Part shown: positions 43,522-51,650 of the stretch, piece by piece
Layout: every line of letters begins with the position of its first letter
How positions within the stretch are numbered: position 1 is the first letter of the stretch
NCBI GenBank assembly: GCA_022651245.1
Contig: JALCQM010000001.1
Span: 62,001-126,000, forward strand
Source of the DNA: Lactobacillus sp.
Lineage (GTDB): Bacteria; Bacillota; Bacilli; Lactobacillales; Lactobacillaceae
Length of the DNA stretch: 64,000 nt
Reading direction: 5' to 3'
Notes under the pieces: model-generated
Told to the model about the DNA's origin: nothing
The model's input: only the letters and a program-made list of their open reading frames with translations
Database searches by the model: none
Program-made: the position numbers and the translations under genes

Positions 43522-43782
43522 TCAATACTCAAATTGCCAAGTAATATGGCGAGTCCGTGGTGTCAGTGGCAACAGCGTGATATCTGACCAATCTGCACTG
43601 GTTTCTGGCGCGGTTTGTGCCTCCATCGTGATGCCACCATATTGTGGAATCGCAGGTGCCACCCCATTATGCGCGAAGTGATTGCCCGAATACAAGATGA
43701 CTGCCTGTGCATCGGTGAATTTAGGCATCGACATGAAAAAAAACCTTACTTTAAAAGGACATTTTAATATAAGTTGTGCCAA
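43522..43782 (-). pseudogene. C-terminal fragment of an aldose 1-epimerase
   Basis: About 86 codons. AVILYSGNHFAHNGVAPAIPQYGGITMEAQTAPETSADWSDITLLPLTPRTRHITWQFEY looks like the C-terminal end of galactose mutarotase (the V-Y-S-G-N-H...catalytic Glu in MEAQ... final beta strand), but the N-terminal three-quarters is missing. Upstream is a junction between lower- and higher-GC DNA. Best read as a decayed remnant; a short functional peptide is unlikely. Confidence 0.65.
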
Positions 43783-43861
43783 TAGAATCGAACATCTAAG
43801 TCCTTGATAATTCGATATCTTTGTTAACTGATTTATTACGCAGGATAAGATGAATTTCTAA

Positions 43862-43888
43862 GAAAAAAAGGCGACCATTTCGATCGCC
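43862..43888 (-). terminator. terminator of the GntR-PTS operon
   Basis: GGCGA (43870-43874) and TCGCC (43884-43888) pair around a 9-base loop; a seven-T run follows on the minus strand. It lies about 110 bases after the EIID stop. Confidence 0.75.
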
Positions 43889-43997
43889 CAACAATGCTAT
43901 TACAATGTGCTAAGGTCTATTATCAATCTATTAAGCCGCATAGCCTTTTTATTTTACTTAAAACTCATCTGTCATCTGTAAAACAACCCAATATAGC

Positions 43998-44834
43998 TCA
44001 AAGGAAGCCGATCAGCACCCCAATTGCAGCAACAGCTGTCAAAATTAAAATGACTTTAGTCGGACCGTAGTGCTTTGATGAAATCAACCACCAAGTAAAC
44101 AATACCAGGATCAACGGTAGTAATCCTGGAAAGAACCCATCTAAGATTTCCTGCAAGCCCTTCGTTTTATCTCCAAATGGAATCTTCACTGTGGTAGTTA
44201 CTGCAATTGTTGAAGCCGAAAGTCCCCCGATAACAATCATCCCTAAAACGGTGAACATGTTGGTGATTCGCTTAGCGCTTTCGCCAATCAGCTTGTCAAT
44301 TGCGCTGACCCCAAGTTTGTACCCACTGCGGAATGCGATAATGGTAATTGCCGTTGCAATTACAGCGTAAGCAACGATGTAAAAGACTGGCCCAAGTGCA
44401 CTACCGCCCTTAGAAAGTCCCATTGCTATGGACAGCAGCGTCGGAATTAAGATCCCCTGCATCACAGAGTCACCAATTCCGGCCAGCGGTCCCATCAACG
44501 AGGCCTTGACGGTTACTGGAACGTTTTCGTCAATTTCCTTATTACCCATACCGATTTGTTCCTCAAGTGAAGCAACAATACCGTTAACCAATTGACCAGT
44601 TTGAGGTTCAGTGTTGTAGAACACTGCATGCCGTGTCAGCAGCCTCTTATAAGCCTCTGGGTTATCCTTATAATACTTCTCGCCGACAGGCATGTATGAA
44701 TAAGCCCATGTGGCACCATGCATCTTTTCATAGCTCATTGCCGATTCTGTCATGATGCCGTAACGAAGGAATATCGAGCGGAGTTCCTTTTTTGTTAAAC
44801 GTTTTGGGGTCTTCGTTTTTGCTTCATCTACCAT
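43998..44834 (-). CDS. PTS mannose-class EIID
   Basis: 278-residue membrane subunit. SYEKMHGATWAYSYMPVGEKYY, FYNTEPQTGQLVNGIVASLEEQIGMG, MGPLAGIGDSVMQGILIPTLLSIAMG and a hydrophobic C-terminus identify EIID. Last gene of an EIIA-EIIB-EIIC-EIID operon led by a GntR gene. Its sugar is not evident from sequence. Confidence 0.94.
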   Translation of the reverse strand: MVDEAKTKTPKRLTKKELRSIFLRYGIMTESAMSYEKMHGATWAYSYMPVGEKYYKDNPEAYKRLLTRHAVFYNTEPQTGQLVNGIVASLEEQIGMGNKEIDENVPVTVKASLMGPLAGIGDSVMQGILIPTLLSIAMGLSKGGSALGPVFYIVAYAVIATAITIIAFRSGYKLGVSAIDKLIGESAKRITNMFTVLGMIVIGGLSASTIAVTTTVKIPFGDKTKGLQEILDGFFPGLLPLILVLFTWWLISSKHYGPTKVILILTAVAAIGVLIGFL

Positions 44835-44851
44835 TATTCATTCACTCCCTC

Positions 44852-45688
44852 CTAAAACAAATCCTTGTCTTCATATTCATCTGCGGTATCGACGGCTACT
44901 TTAGAGCTATCATCTTGATTTTGTCCATTATGTCCAGACATATTAAAGATCAGATATGCAATTAGCGCAGCAATGAACACTAACGCAACAGTACTAAGGT
45001 GAGCGAAAGCAATCATGACAAAACCAAAGCAGAAATATATCAGTTCAACTTTTTTCTTGATCAACATATTCATCAGCATGGCAATCCCTAAAGCCGGTAA
45101 CACGCCACCAAGAACGGTAATAATATCAGTAATTGTAACTGGAACAACGTCAAGTAGACGTTGCACCGCGACTTTGCCAAAATAGATAGCGGCCCAAACC
45201 GGCACTGCCCGGACCAAGAAAGTAACAATCTGAGGATAGACAATCTGATTCATGATTAAGCCGCGCTTATCCAGTTCACGACAAGCTTTTTCGGCTTTAT
45301 GATTATAGTATGAGAAGCCGGCCATTCTTAGGTTATAGAATAACAACCCAAAGGTTTGGCCGATGAAAATTGCCAAGGTGACCGCGATAGCGGGATTTTG
45401 TGTCGTAGCCATTGCCAAGCCAATGCCACCATAAGATGCATAAGTGATTTCAGTGTTGGAAGTACCACCCGTGTGCATGCTAGCAATAAAGACTGCCTGA
45501 ACCGCTAGCCCGCAAAGAACTCCAGCCTGCACATCGCCAAAAATCAAACCACACATTAACCCTGCCACCAATGGCCGTCCAAGAATATAAAAGCCGCCAA
45601 CAACACCATACATCCATGGGCAATCAACGGCACCTAGATAACTGAGTAACCCAACTAGGCATGCTTGAATGAATAACGTCCCGTTCAT
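44852..45688 (-). CDS. PTS mannose/sorbose-class EIIC
   Basis: 278-residue membrane subunit. GRPLVAGLMCGLIFGDVQAGVLCGLAVQAVFIASMHTGGTSNTEI and HKAEKACRELDKRGLI match EIIC. Starts four bases inside the EIIB stop and ends 17 bases before EIID. The C-terminal tail is acidic (QNQDDSSKVAVDTADEYEDKDLF). Confidence 0.94.
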   Translation of the reverse strand: MNGTLFIQACLVGLLSYLGAVDCPWMYGVVGGFYILGRPLVAGLMCGLIFGDVQAGVLCGLAVQAVFIASMHTGGTSNTEITYASYGGIGLAMATTQNPAIAVTLAIFIGQTFGLLFYNLRMAGFSYYNHKAEKACRELDKRGLIMNQIVYPQIVTFLVRAVPVWAAIYFGKVAVQRLLDVVPVTITDIITVLGGVLPALGIAMLMNMLIKKKVELIYFCFGFVMIAFAHLSTVALVFIAALIAYLIFNMSGHNGQNQDDSSKVAVDTADEYEDKDLF

Positions 45689-46197
45689 TTTGCCGCCCCC
45701 TGCTTTTTCATCGCATCATACTTGCTTTTAATATCTGCCCATGACTTCTTTTCTTCATCGGGAATAAGCTGAAAGTTGATCTGAATCCCCTGACTTGCCA
45801 GGTAGTCAAAGGCATCGTAATCATTTTGATCTAGTGCCAACGTCCGGCCTACGACTAACGCCCCTTCTCGCGTATTCATTGGTCCCACATTGAGCTCTTT
45901 ACCAAAATCGGCACCATTTTTGACCAGCTTAGCAAATGTCTGCGGAGAGTTAGAGATCAGAAAAAAGTTCTTCTTAGACTCCATTCCTAGCTGAATCTTG
46001 GCTGGTCCTTCATCGTCACTATAAATACCTACTTTAAGATTACCAGCGGCTGCTTTCAAAACCCGCTTCCGTAACGTATCTTGAATAATTTGATCTCCAA
46101 CCACGAGGAATCCATCAATTGGCCGCTCTTTTGACCACCAAGTGATAGTTTGCCCGTGAATCACTCGATCATCCACTCGTACTAAGGTAATGGTCAT
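45685..46197 (-). CDS. PTS mannose-class EIIB
   Basis: 170-residue phosphotransfer subunit with the phosphorylated His in DDRVIHGQTITWW. ATG at 46195-46197 has AAGGAG ten bases upstream; an earlier GTG is too near the site. Overlaps EIIC by four bases. Confidence 0.93.
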   Translation of the reverse strand: MTITLVRVDDRVIHGQTITWWSKERPIDGFLVVGDQIIQDTLRKRVLKAAAGNLKVGIYSDDEGPAKIQLGMESKKNFFLISNSPQTFAKLVKNGADFGKELNVGPMNTREGALVVGRTLALDQNDYDAFDYLASQGIQINFQLIPDEEKKSWADIKSKYDAMKKQGAAK

Positions 46198-46218
46198 AAT
46201 TCCCACTCTCCTTCCGCA

Positions 46219-46635
46219 TCAAAAATCAATCACATCATCGGTAGCAGCCACCCTTTCAGCCGCAGACACTGCCTCACGTCCAGCTTTTAATGCAAGCGCT
46301 ACCATTTTACTGATATCTAAACCTTGCGGCAAAGCAAGGCCTGTTTCTAATAACATCGGTAAATTCAAACCAGTTACAATCCGAACGCGGTCACCGTTCT
46401 TCAGAAACGCGCGATAGCTTTCATTGTATGGTGTCCCGCCATGTATATCGCATAAAATCAAAAGTGGTTCATCTTGCTGCTGATCAATCCAATCTGACAG
46501 TTCTTGCTTAAACTCACCTGTATCGTCTGATCGCAACGATAATGCAGTAATGCCCTTCGTTGATCCAGCTAACATTTCATAACTTTCAAGAATACCCTCA
46601 CAAAGTCCACCATGTGATGTTACCAATATTTTCAT
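46219..46635 (-). CDS. PTS mannose-class EIIA
   Basis: 138-residue EIIA; phospho-His in ILVTSHGGLCEG near residue 8. ILCDIHGGTPYNESYRAF and VTGLNLPMLLETGLA are typical. ATG at 46633-46635 has GAGGTG upstream. Follows the GntR gene by about ten bases and so is part of its operon. Confidence 0.93.
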   Translation of the reverse strand: MKILVTSHGGLCEGILESYEMLAGSTKGITALSLRSDDTGEFKQELSDWIDQQQDEPLLILCDIHGGTPYNESYRAFLKNGDRVRIVTGLNLPMLLETGLALPQGLDISKMVALALKAGREAVSAAERVAATDDVIDF

Positions 46636-46645
46636 ATTTCTCACC

Positions 46646-47392
46646 TCAACGATACAGGACGGAGGTCACTTGATATTGATCCGTCCGTAAAAGTATTTCA
46701 GAGTACTCAATCGGCTGCTCCTGATCGTTATACGTCACTTGACTGATATTAAGAATCGGATCCCCAATATTTACTGCCATTAACTCAGCTTGCTCTTCAG
46801 TTAGCTTTCTGGCAGAGAAATTGCGAATACCATACTTAATCTTCACCCCCACGATTTGCTCAATTGCTTCAAAGAGCGAATGCTGTGTGAAGTCAACTTG
46901 TTCCAACCCTGGGCAACGTAACAAATTAACCCAATTGTACAATAGAATCGCGGGCACCCCATCTACGGTTCTTAATCGTTCAAGACGTAAAACCTTACCA
47001 CTTGCCGGTACATCAAGTCGTTTTTGAATCATCGATGTTGGCTGTTCCACTTCGCACTTGAGAACCTGTGTCGAATAGTCCAAACCCTTATCCTTCATTG
47101 ATTCAGCATAAGAAGTTAATTCTTGGGCGAAGGGATAAGAAATTTTGTCTTCCGCGACGTAAGTACCCTTGCCCTGAATTCGCTCTAAAGTACCGTCCTC
47201 AACAAGGGTAGAGATGGCCTTTCGAACGGTTCCACGTGCGACTCCTAAAGTCTGAACTAAGTCTTCCTCAGATGGCAACCGGTGCCCGGCGCGCCACTCC
47301 TTCATTGCAATTTTCTTTTTGATTGTATCAGCGATTTGAGCATAAATTGGTGCTGCTGGGTCAAATTGAATCGACAAGTCTGATGTACTCAT
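46646..47392 (-). CDS. GntR family regulator, HutC/UTRA subfamily
   Basis: 248-residue regulator, first gene of the PTS operon. Winged-helix (QIADTIKKKIAMKEWRAGHRLPSEEDLVQTLGVARGTVRKAISTLVEDGTLERIQGKGTYV) then UTRA domain (RLERLRTVDGVPAILLYNWVNLL... ISQVTYNDQEQPIEYSEILLRTDQ). Being in front of the PTS genes implies autoregulation by a sugar phosphate. An inverted repeat at 47441-47467 is its likely operator. Confidence 0.93.
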   Translation of the reverse strand: MSTSDLSIQFDPAAPIYAQIADTIKKKIAMKEWRAGHRLPSEEDLVQTLGVARGTVRKAISTLVEDGTLERIQGKGTYVAEDKISYPFAQELTSYAESMKDKGLDYSTQVLKCEVEQPTSMIQKRLDVPASGKVLRLERLRTVDGVPAILLYNWVNLLRCPGLEQVDFTQHSLFEAIEQIVGVKIKYGIRNFSARKLTEEQAELMAVNIGDPILNISQVTYNDQEQPIEYSEILLRTDQYQVTSVLYR

Positions 47393-47440
47393 GATCCACC
47401 TAACTTTCCCTGAACATAGTAATTACGTCGCATAGTTAAA

Positions 47441-47467
47441 AACCATTTTACACCATTTGTAATGGTT
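47441..47467 (-). promoter_or_regulatory. inverted repeat, probable GntR operator
   Basis: AACCATTTTACA (47441-47452) and TGTAATGGTT (47458-47467) are complementary apart from two extra bases. It sits about 50 bases upstream of the gntR start, where the operon promoter should lie. Confidence 0.6.
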
Positions 47468-47516
47468 AATCGTGAATTTCAGTTGCAAATGCCACGTAAC
47501 CCATCAGAGATTTCAA

Positions 47517-47572
47517 GAAAAAAGCCTCGACCCAGCAGTATTCGCGATTGTCGCTACGCTCGACTCGAAGCT
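47517..47572 (-). terminator. deoC terminator
   Basis: AGCCTCGA (47523-47530) and TCGAAGCT (47565-47572) pair with one wobble; TTTTTT follows on the minus strand. Long loop, so only moderately strong. Confidence 0.6.
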
Positions 47573-47588
47573 CCCTTCTTAATTCTTC

Positions 47589-48275
47589 CTAGTAGTCGCT
47601 TAACGGTTTGCCTGCCCCAGTCATGATTGCCGGACCTGCGCTTGTCCCCAGCAAAGATGCACCAGCATCAATCATCGCCAACGCTTGTTCACGCGTACGA
47701 ATACCGCCAGAAGCCTTAACCAATGCTTTTTCTCCAGCGATTTCTTTAAGAAGATTGATATCCTCTACCGTTGCATGGCCGCCTTTACCCCATCCACTAG
47801 AGTTCTTAACATAGGTAATACCCGCTTCGATTGCCAATTCAGCCGCTTTAATCTTCTCATCATGCTCGAGCATTCCAAATTCAAGCATGATTTTTGTAAC
47901 CTTACCATTTGCAGCATTTACAACCTGTGCAATTTGGTCGCGATACTCATCGTACATATGTGCCTTAATGAAGCCGATATTTGCCATGAAATCCAACTGA
48001 TCTGCGCCGCGTTCAAAGCAATTTTTGGCCTCAAACACTTTTGACTCTGTTGAATCGGCGCCCATTGGGTAACCCATCGCCGTTGCGACTAGAATGTTGG
48101 TTCCTGCCAATTCCTTTTTCGCTAATGGTACCCATTCTGGCTGTAACATTACGCCATTGAAACCAAACCTCTTGCAATCATTACACAAACCAACAATGTC
48201 ATCTGGTGTCAACTCTGGATTAACGTTAGTATGTTGAATCTTACTTGCCAGTTCCTTATCAGTTAATTCGATCAT
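47589..48275 (-). CDS. deoC: deoxyribose-phosphate aldolase
   Basis: 228-residue class I aldolase. ATG at 48273-48275 has AAGGTGG eight bases upstream. YVKNSSGWGKGGHATVEDI holds the Schiff-base Lys and ALVKASGGIRTREQALAMIDAGASLLGTSAG the second Lys and phosphate loop, as in DeoC. Its own promoter lies upstream and a terminator separates it from the GntR-PTS operon. It could split deoxyribose-5-phosphate or a sugar-phosphate from the PTS; which is not evident. Confidence 0.92.
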   Translation of the reverse strand: MIELTDKELASKIQHTNVNPELTPDDIVGLCNDCKRFGFNGVMLQPEWVPLAKKELAGTNILVATAMGYPMGADSTESKVFEAKNCFERGADQLDFMANIGFIKAHMYDEYRDQIAQVVNAANGKVTKIMLEFGMLEHDEKIKAAELAIEAGITYVKNSSGWGKGGHATVEDINLLKEIAGEKALVKASGGIRTREQALAMIDAGASLLGTSAGPAIMTGAGKPLSDY

Positions 48276-48327
48276 GGTTAGTTCCACCTTTTTAATTTTG
48301 TAGGTTGTACCTAGACGTCTATGTACA

Positions 48328-48357
48328 TATATAAACATCTGTGTACCTATTTGTCAA
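48328..48357 (-). promoter_or_regulatory. deoC promoter with GTACA repeats
   Basis: Minus-strand -35 TTGACA (48352-48357), spacer 17-18, -10 TATATA (about 48328-48333). Within 50 bases GGTACA or TGTACA occurs three times, two of them facing each other, likely a regulator site. Confidence 0.6.
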
Positions 48358-48625
48358 CGATTTACTAATATTATTTTTTGATGTGAAATATATCTTTGAT
48401 TGCATGTGAAATCGTTTTTATTTAAAATCAGCGTTTCTAAAGATTATTCACAAGTCGCCACTTTTATGGTTAGTCTGAAATATTATTTATTTTTCATTGT
48501 TTGTCCCCACTAATAGTTAATGCTATTTCACATTAATATAAGGCGGCCGGCGAATCAGTTCTCTATTTCAGCAAAATCCACAATAGTGTTGCCCACAGGT
48601 CAGCCGGATCTGTTGAGCGTCACAC

Positions 48626-48652
48626 AAAAAAAGCCGCCATGGGCTTGGCGGC
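48626..48652 (-). terminator. hairpin terminator facing deoC spacer
   Basis: GCCGCCA (48633-48639) and TGGCGGC (48646-48652) pair; a seven-T run follows on the minus strand. The stem is the same as at 28509-28528. Confidence 0.7.
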
Positions 48653-48954
48653 CAAATAGGGGTAGATTTTACTTGGAGGAGTAAAATGAAAAAGTGGGGT
48701 AGAAACAAGGGTAGCTCGTTTCTATGTTGTTAATACTAGCCGCCAAGTGTGAAGAAAGTTTGCCCAAGGTGGGACGGTTTAGTGCAGGTTTTAGAGCGTG
48801 TGTATTATTCGAATATTACTGATCCAAACTTCTTTAAACAACCGTATCAGGGTCCCTCCACAATCCGATCCCCGTATCTATTTCGCTTCGTCACGGTCTA
48901 CCGTGAAGTGAATCAGTGTAAAAATCTCAACACATCCTCTGAAATATCCACCTA

Positions 48955-49014
48955 CTAACAGCGACACAAAGAGCCAATCCACTTTTCTAGGATTGCCCTT
49001 TGTGTCGCTGTTAG
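48955..49014. repeat. long inverted repeat without T-tract
   Basis: CTAACAGCGACACAAAG (48955-48971) pairs perfectly with CTTTGTGTCGCTGTTAG (48998-49014), with an inner GCCAATCC/GGATTGc match. No T-run on either side, so it may be a processing site, a repeat-element remnant or a weak terminator after EIID. Confidence 0.75.
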
Positions 49015-49142
49015 ACAATTAAACGCTATCCGGAGATATAGTATACGGCAATATCACAAGAATTTATTTCAAGGGATCTCCACTCCGGATCTTTCCAGAG
49101 TGAACAGATTATTAAAAATGGCATCCTATGCCGCAGAGTGGC

Positions 49143-49976
49143 TTATACGATATTAAAGAATGCACCTACGATACAAAGTGCCATGACAATGACAATCATA
49201 ATTGGTGCGGATATCTTTTTCTTTTTCATTGCCCAATAGATACCAAAAAATGCAAGTAACACTAGAATTCCTGGAAAAGCATTGTCCAGGATTTTCTGCA
49301 CATTAACGCTTTGCGTCTTAATCGTCAATTTTAATGTCACAAGAGATGCCGTCATGGAACCAATCATCATCAGTGCTAGGATATTGGCAAATTCAAGCGC
49401 CTGGTTAATCATGCCGGATTTCAAAATCGACATGATAGACTTACGGCCTTGCGTATATCCGATGCGAGTAAAGAACAAGCCTTCCATGTACATCAACACC
49501 CCGGCAACCATGACCATTACTGCCGCAAGCCAACTACCCTTTGCTGCGATCGCAGATGCTGCAGCCAAGATGAGCGTATAGATTGTGGACCAATCGATAG
49601 TATCGCCTAAGCCAGCCACAGGGCCCATCAAACCTGTCTTGTAAGACGTCACAAGGTCAGCATCCATCTCCGGACTTTTGGCTTTTTGTTCTTCAAGTGC
49701 GACTGTGCTCCCAAGGATCAATCCTCCCCAAATGGCTTCAGTGTTGAAGAAAATAATATTTCGTTTCAATGCTGCCTTAAAATCCTTAGGATCTTTGTAT
49801 AATTTCTTTAAAACTGGCGAGATTGCCGCACCCCAAGACAATCCTTGCATGCGTTCAAAATTATTGGATACTTCAGCCATTAGCCACCAACGGAACCAAG
49901 TCTTATTAATGTCGTGCTTTGTCAGAGTCTCAGGTTCACTAGCGCTAATCTTTTGCACTTCTTTCTCATCACTCAT
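49143..49976 (-). CDS. PTS mannose-class EIID (alpha-xylosidase operon)
   Basis: 277-residue membrane subunit. NNFERMQGLSWGAAISPVLKKLY, FFNTEAIWGGLILGSTVALEEQ, GPVAGLGDTIDWSTIYTLILAAASA and the hydrophobic C-terminus mark EIID. Last gene of the operon; overlaps the EIIC end by eight bases. The partner alpha-xylosidase suggests the sugar is a xylosylated disaccharide. Confidence 0.93.
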   Translation of the reverse strand: MSDEKEVQKISASEPETLTKHDINKTWFRWWLMAEVSNNFERMQGLSWGAAISPVLKKLYKDPKDFKAALKRNIIFFNTEAIWGGLILGSTVALEEQKAKSPEMDADLVTSYKTGLMGPVAGLGDTIDWSTIYTLILAAASAIAAKGSWLAAVMVMVAGVLMYMEGLFFTRIGYTQGRKSIMSILKSGMINQALEFANILALMMIGSMTASLVTLKLTIKTQSVNVQKILDNAFPGILVLLAFFGIYWAMKKKKISAPIMIVIVMALCIVGAFFNIV

Positions 49977-50733
49977 TAGCGGTATTCTCCTTCTTAATCT
50001 CTTGCTTCATAACGAGGACAACTGAAGCAACACAGGCTGCAACAACCGCGGCAACAATTGTTGGAACTTTTAAGACGCTGATCAAAATAAATCCTAAAAT
50101 GAAATATGGCAGATACTTATCTTTCCCAATCATCATCAACGTCAAACTGAACCCAATTGCAGGCAATAAGCCTCCTGATACGACAAGGCCATGCATTAAC
50201 CAATCCGGAATTGCATTCATAATCGGGGTGACCACCTTAGCCCCAAACATAACCGAAACAAAGACTGGTAAGTAAAATAGCGGGATACCTAACAGCATTG
50301 GATAAATCAATGTTGTTCTAGTTAAACCTCTCGAATCTCCAGCTTCAACTTGCTTCTCTGCAACTGGAACCAATGCAACTGTAATCACTTTTTTCAAATT
50401 CAAAAGTTGTGCACCAATCATCGCCAACGGTACCGCCAATGCAACCGCAACACCTGTCTTCATATCAGTTTGCAGCGCTAGCGGGATGGCAATTGCCCCA
50501 GCAATATACTTATCTGCTGGTAGTTGACCACCAGGAGCATTAATCCCCAGGTACATTAAGCTGATGCCCGCTGCTACAATCATTGCCTTTGGCACATCCC
50601 CATAGATCAAGCCAACTGCCAAACCCATAGGAAAGACTTCGGCTGTCAATTCCCAAGCGGTATAACCCAGGTATACTTGCTTAATCCAGTAAAAGAACGC
50701 AACGACAAGTGCACATAACAATGTCTTATCCAT
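49969..50733 (-). CDS. PTS mannose/sorbose-class EIIC (alpha-xylosidase operon)
   Basis: 254-residue membrane subunit with several helices. FPMGLAVGLIYGDVPKAMIVAAGISLMYLGINAPGGQLPADKYIAGAIAIPLALQTDMKTG is the EIIC signature. Follows the EIIB gene by 13 bases. Confidence 0.93.
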   Translation of the reverse strand: MDKTLLCALVVAFFYWIKQVYLGYTAWELTAEVFPMGLAVGLIYGDVPKAMIVAAGISLMYLGINAPGGQLPADKYIAGAIAIPLALQTDMKTGVAVALAVPLAMIGAQLLNLKKVITVALVPVAEKQVEAGDSRGLTRTTLIYPMLLGIPLFYLPVFVSVMFGAKVVTPIMNAIPDWLMHGLVVSGGLLPAIGFSLTLMMIGKDKYLPYFILGFILISVLKVPTIVAAVVAACVASVVLVMKQEIKKENTANE

Positions 50734-50746
50734 TTACCTAGTCCTC

Positions 50747-51226
50747 CTAGCTGAATTCTTTCACAAGATCAGCCAACTTTAACGGCTTATCTTCCGGAAT
50801 CGCCTGGCACGTGACTTCAATACCATGAGCTGCAATGGCCTTTAGTTGCTCAACATCCGTCGCATCCAAATATACGGCCTTGGTCACCATCTTCTTATCG
50901 TCAACTTTAGGAACACCACCAACAACCAGCTTTTCAAACGCAACGCCAGCATCAGCCGCTGCCGCTGCTGTTGCAACATCTTTAAATAATACAAAAACGT
51001 CACCTTTTATAGCATCAAGTTTCGCTTTAGCCTCGTCTTCCTTTAAGATCACAACCTCGACATCAGATGGCGCCGCCATCTCATAAATTTCGGCCAAAAA
51101 ATCATTCTCGGCCAAAGTATCATTGATAATTGCAATCGTATTAGCTGGATATTGCTTAATCCATTTTGTTACGACTTGACCGTGAATTAACCGGAAATCA
51201 ATCCGTGAAAATACTACTTTCCCCAT
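50747..51226 (-). CDS. PTS mannose-class EIIB (alpha-xylosidase operon)
   Basis: 159-residue phosphotransfer subunit; phospho-His in RIDFRLIHGQVVTKWI near residue 15. VFVLFKDVATAAAAADAGVAFEKLVVGGVPKVDDKKMV belongs to the EIIB fold. Starts two bases after the EIIA stop. Confidence 0.93.
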   Translation of the reverse strand: MGKVVFSRIDFRLIHGQVVTKWIKQYPANTIAIINDTLAENDFLAEIYEMAAPSDVEVVILKEDEAKAKLDAIKGDVFVLFKDVATAAAAADAGVAFEKLVVGGVPKVDDKKMVTKAVYLDATDVEQLKAIAAHGIEVTCQAIPEDKPLKLADLVKEFS

Positions 51227-51228
51227 AA

Positions 51229-51639
51229 CTATTTCCTCACTTTCTGAGATGAATCAACGACTGATGTCTGACCGGCGTCTAATACTTTCTTCGCCAGCGC
51301 ATCAACATCATCAAATTGTTCGATACTGGACGCCAACTCCAGCAACATGCCCAAATTCACCCCGGCTAAAACGTGAATCTTTTTTTGCGGGCGAAATGCG
51401 GCGGCCATCAAGGACAGATTGGAAGGTGTGCCTCCAAAGATGTCATTAAGAATCAGAAACTGATCATCTTCGTTTCCTGCATCAATGAATGCATTCAATT
51501 CAGCTTGCTTATCATCTGGATTATCTTCAAGTGTTAAAGATAGCGTTTTTAGTTCTGGGATACTCCCTGCAATTACTTTCACGGCACTGGCTGCACCATC
51601 AGCTAAATGGCCGTGGGTGAATACAATTGTTTTAATCAT
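51229..51639 (-). CDS. PTS mannose-class EIIA (alpha-xylosidase operon)
   Basis: 136-residue EIIA with phospho-His in IVFTHGHLADGA near residue 9, FLILNDIFGGTPSNLSLMAAAF and HVLAGVNLGMLLELASSI. Eleven bases after the alpha-xylosidase stop, so cotranscribed. Confidence 0.93.
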   Translation of the reverse strand: MIKTIVFTHGHLADGAASAVKVIAGSIPELKTLSLTLEDNPDDKQAELNAFIDAGNEDDQFLILNDIFGGTPSNLSLMAAAFRPQKKIHVLAGVNLGMLLELASSIEQFDDVDALAKKVLDAGQTSVVDSSQKVRK

Positions 51640-51650
51640 TCAATCAACCC

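Larger units (their letters stand above)
48276..49142. other. spacer between deoC and the xyloside PTS operon
   Basis: About 870 bases. Contains the deoC promoter (near 48328-48357) with GTACA-containing repeats, a hairpin with T-run on the minus strand (48626-48652), and a long inverted repeat (48955-49014). A 69-codon frame at 48749-48958 lacks support and is not counted. Confidence 0.6.

Noticed and set aside
48749-48958. 69-codon open frame after deoC spacer
   Set aside because: GTG start without ribosome site, no recognisable domain, ends in the long inverted repeat.
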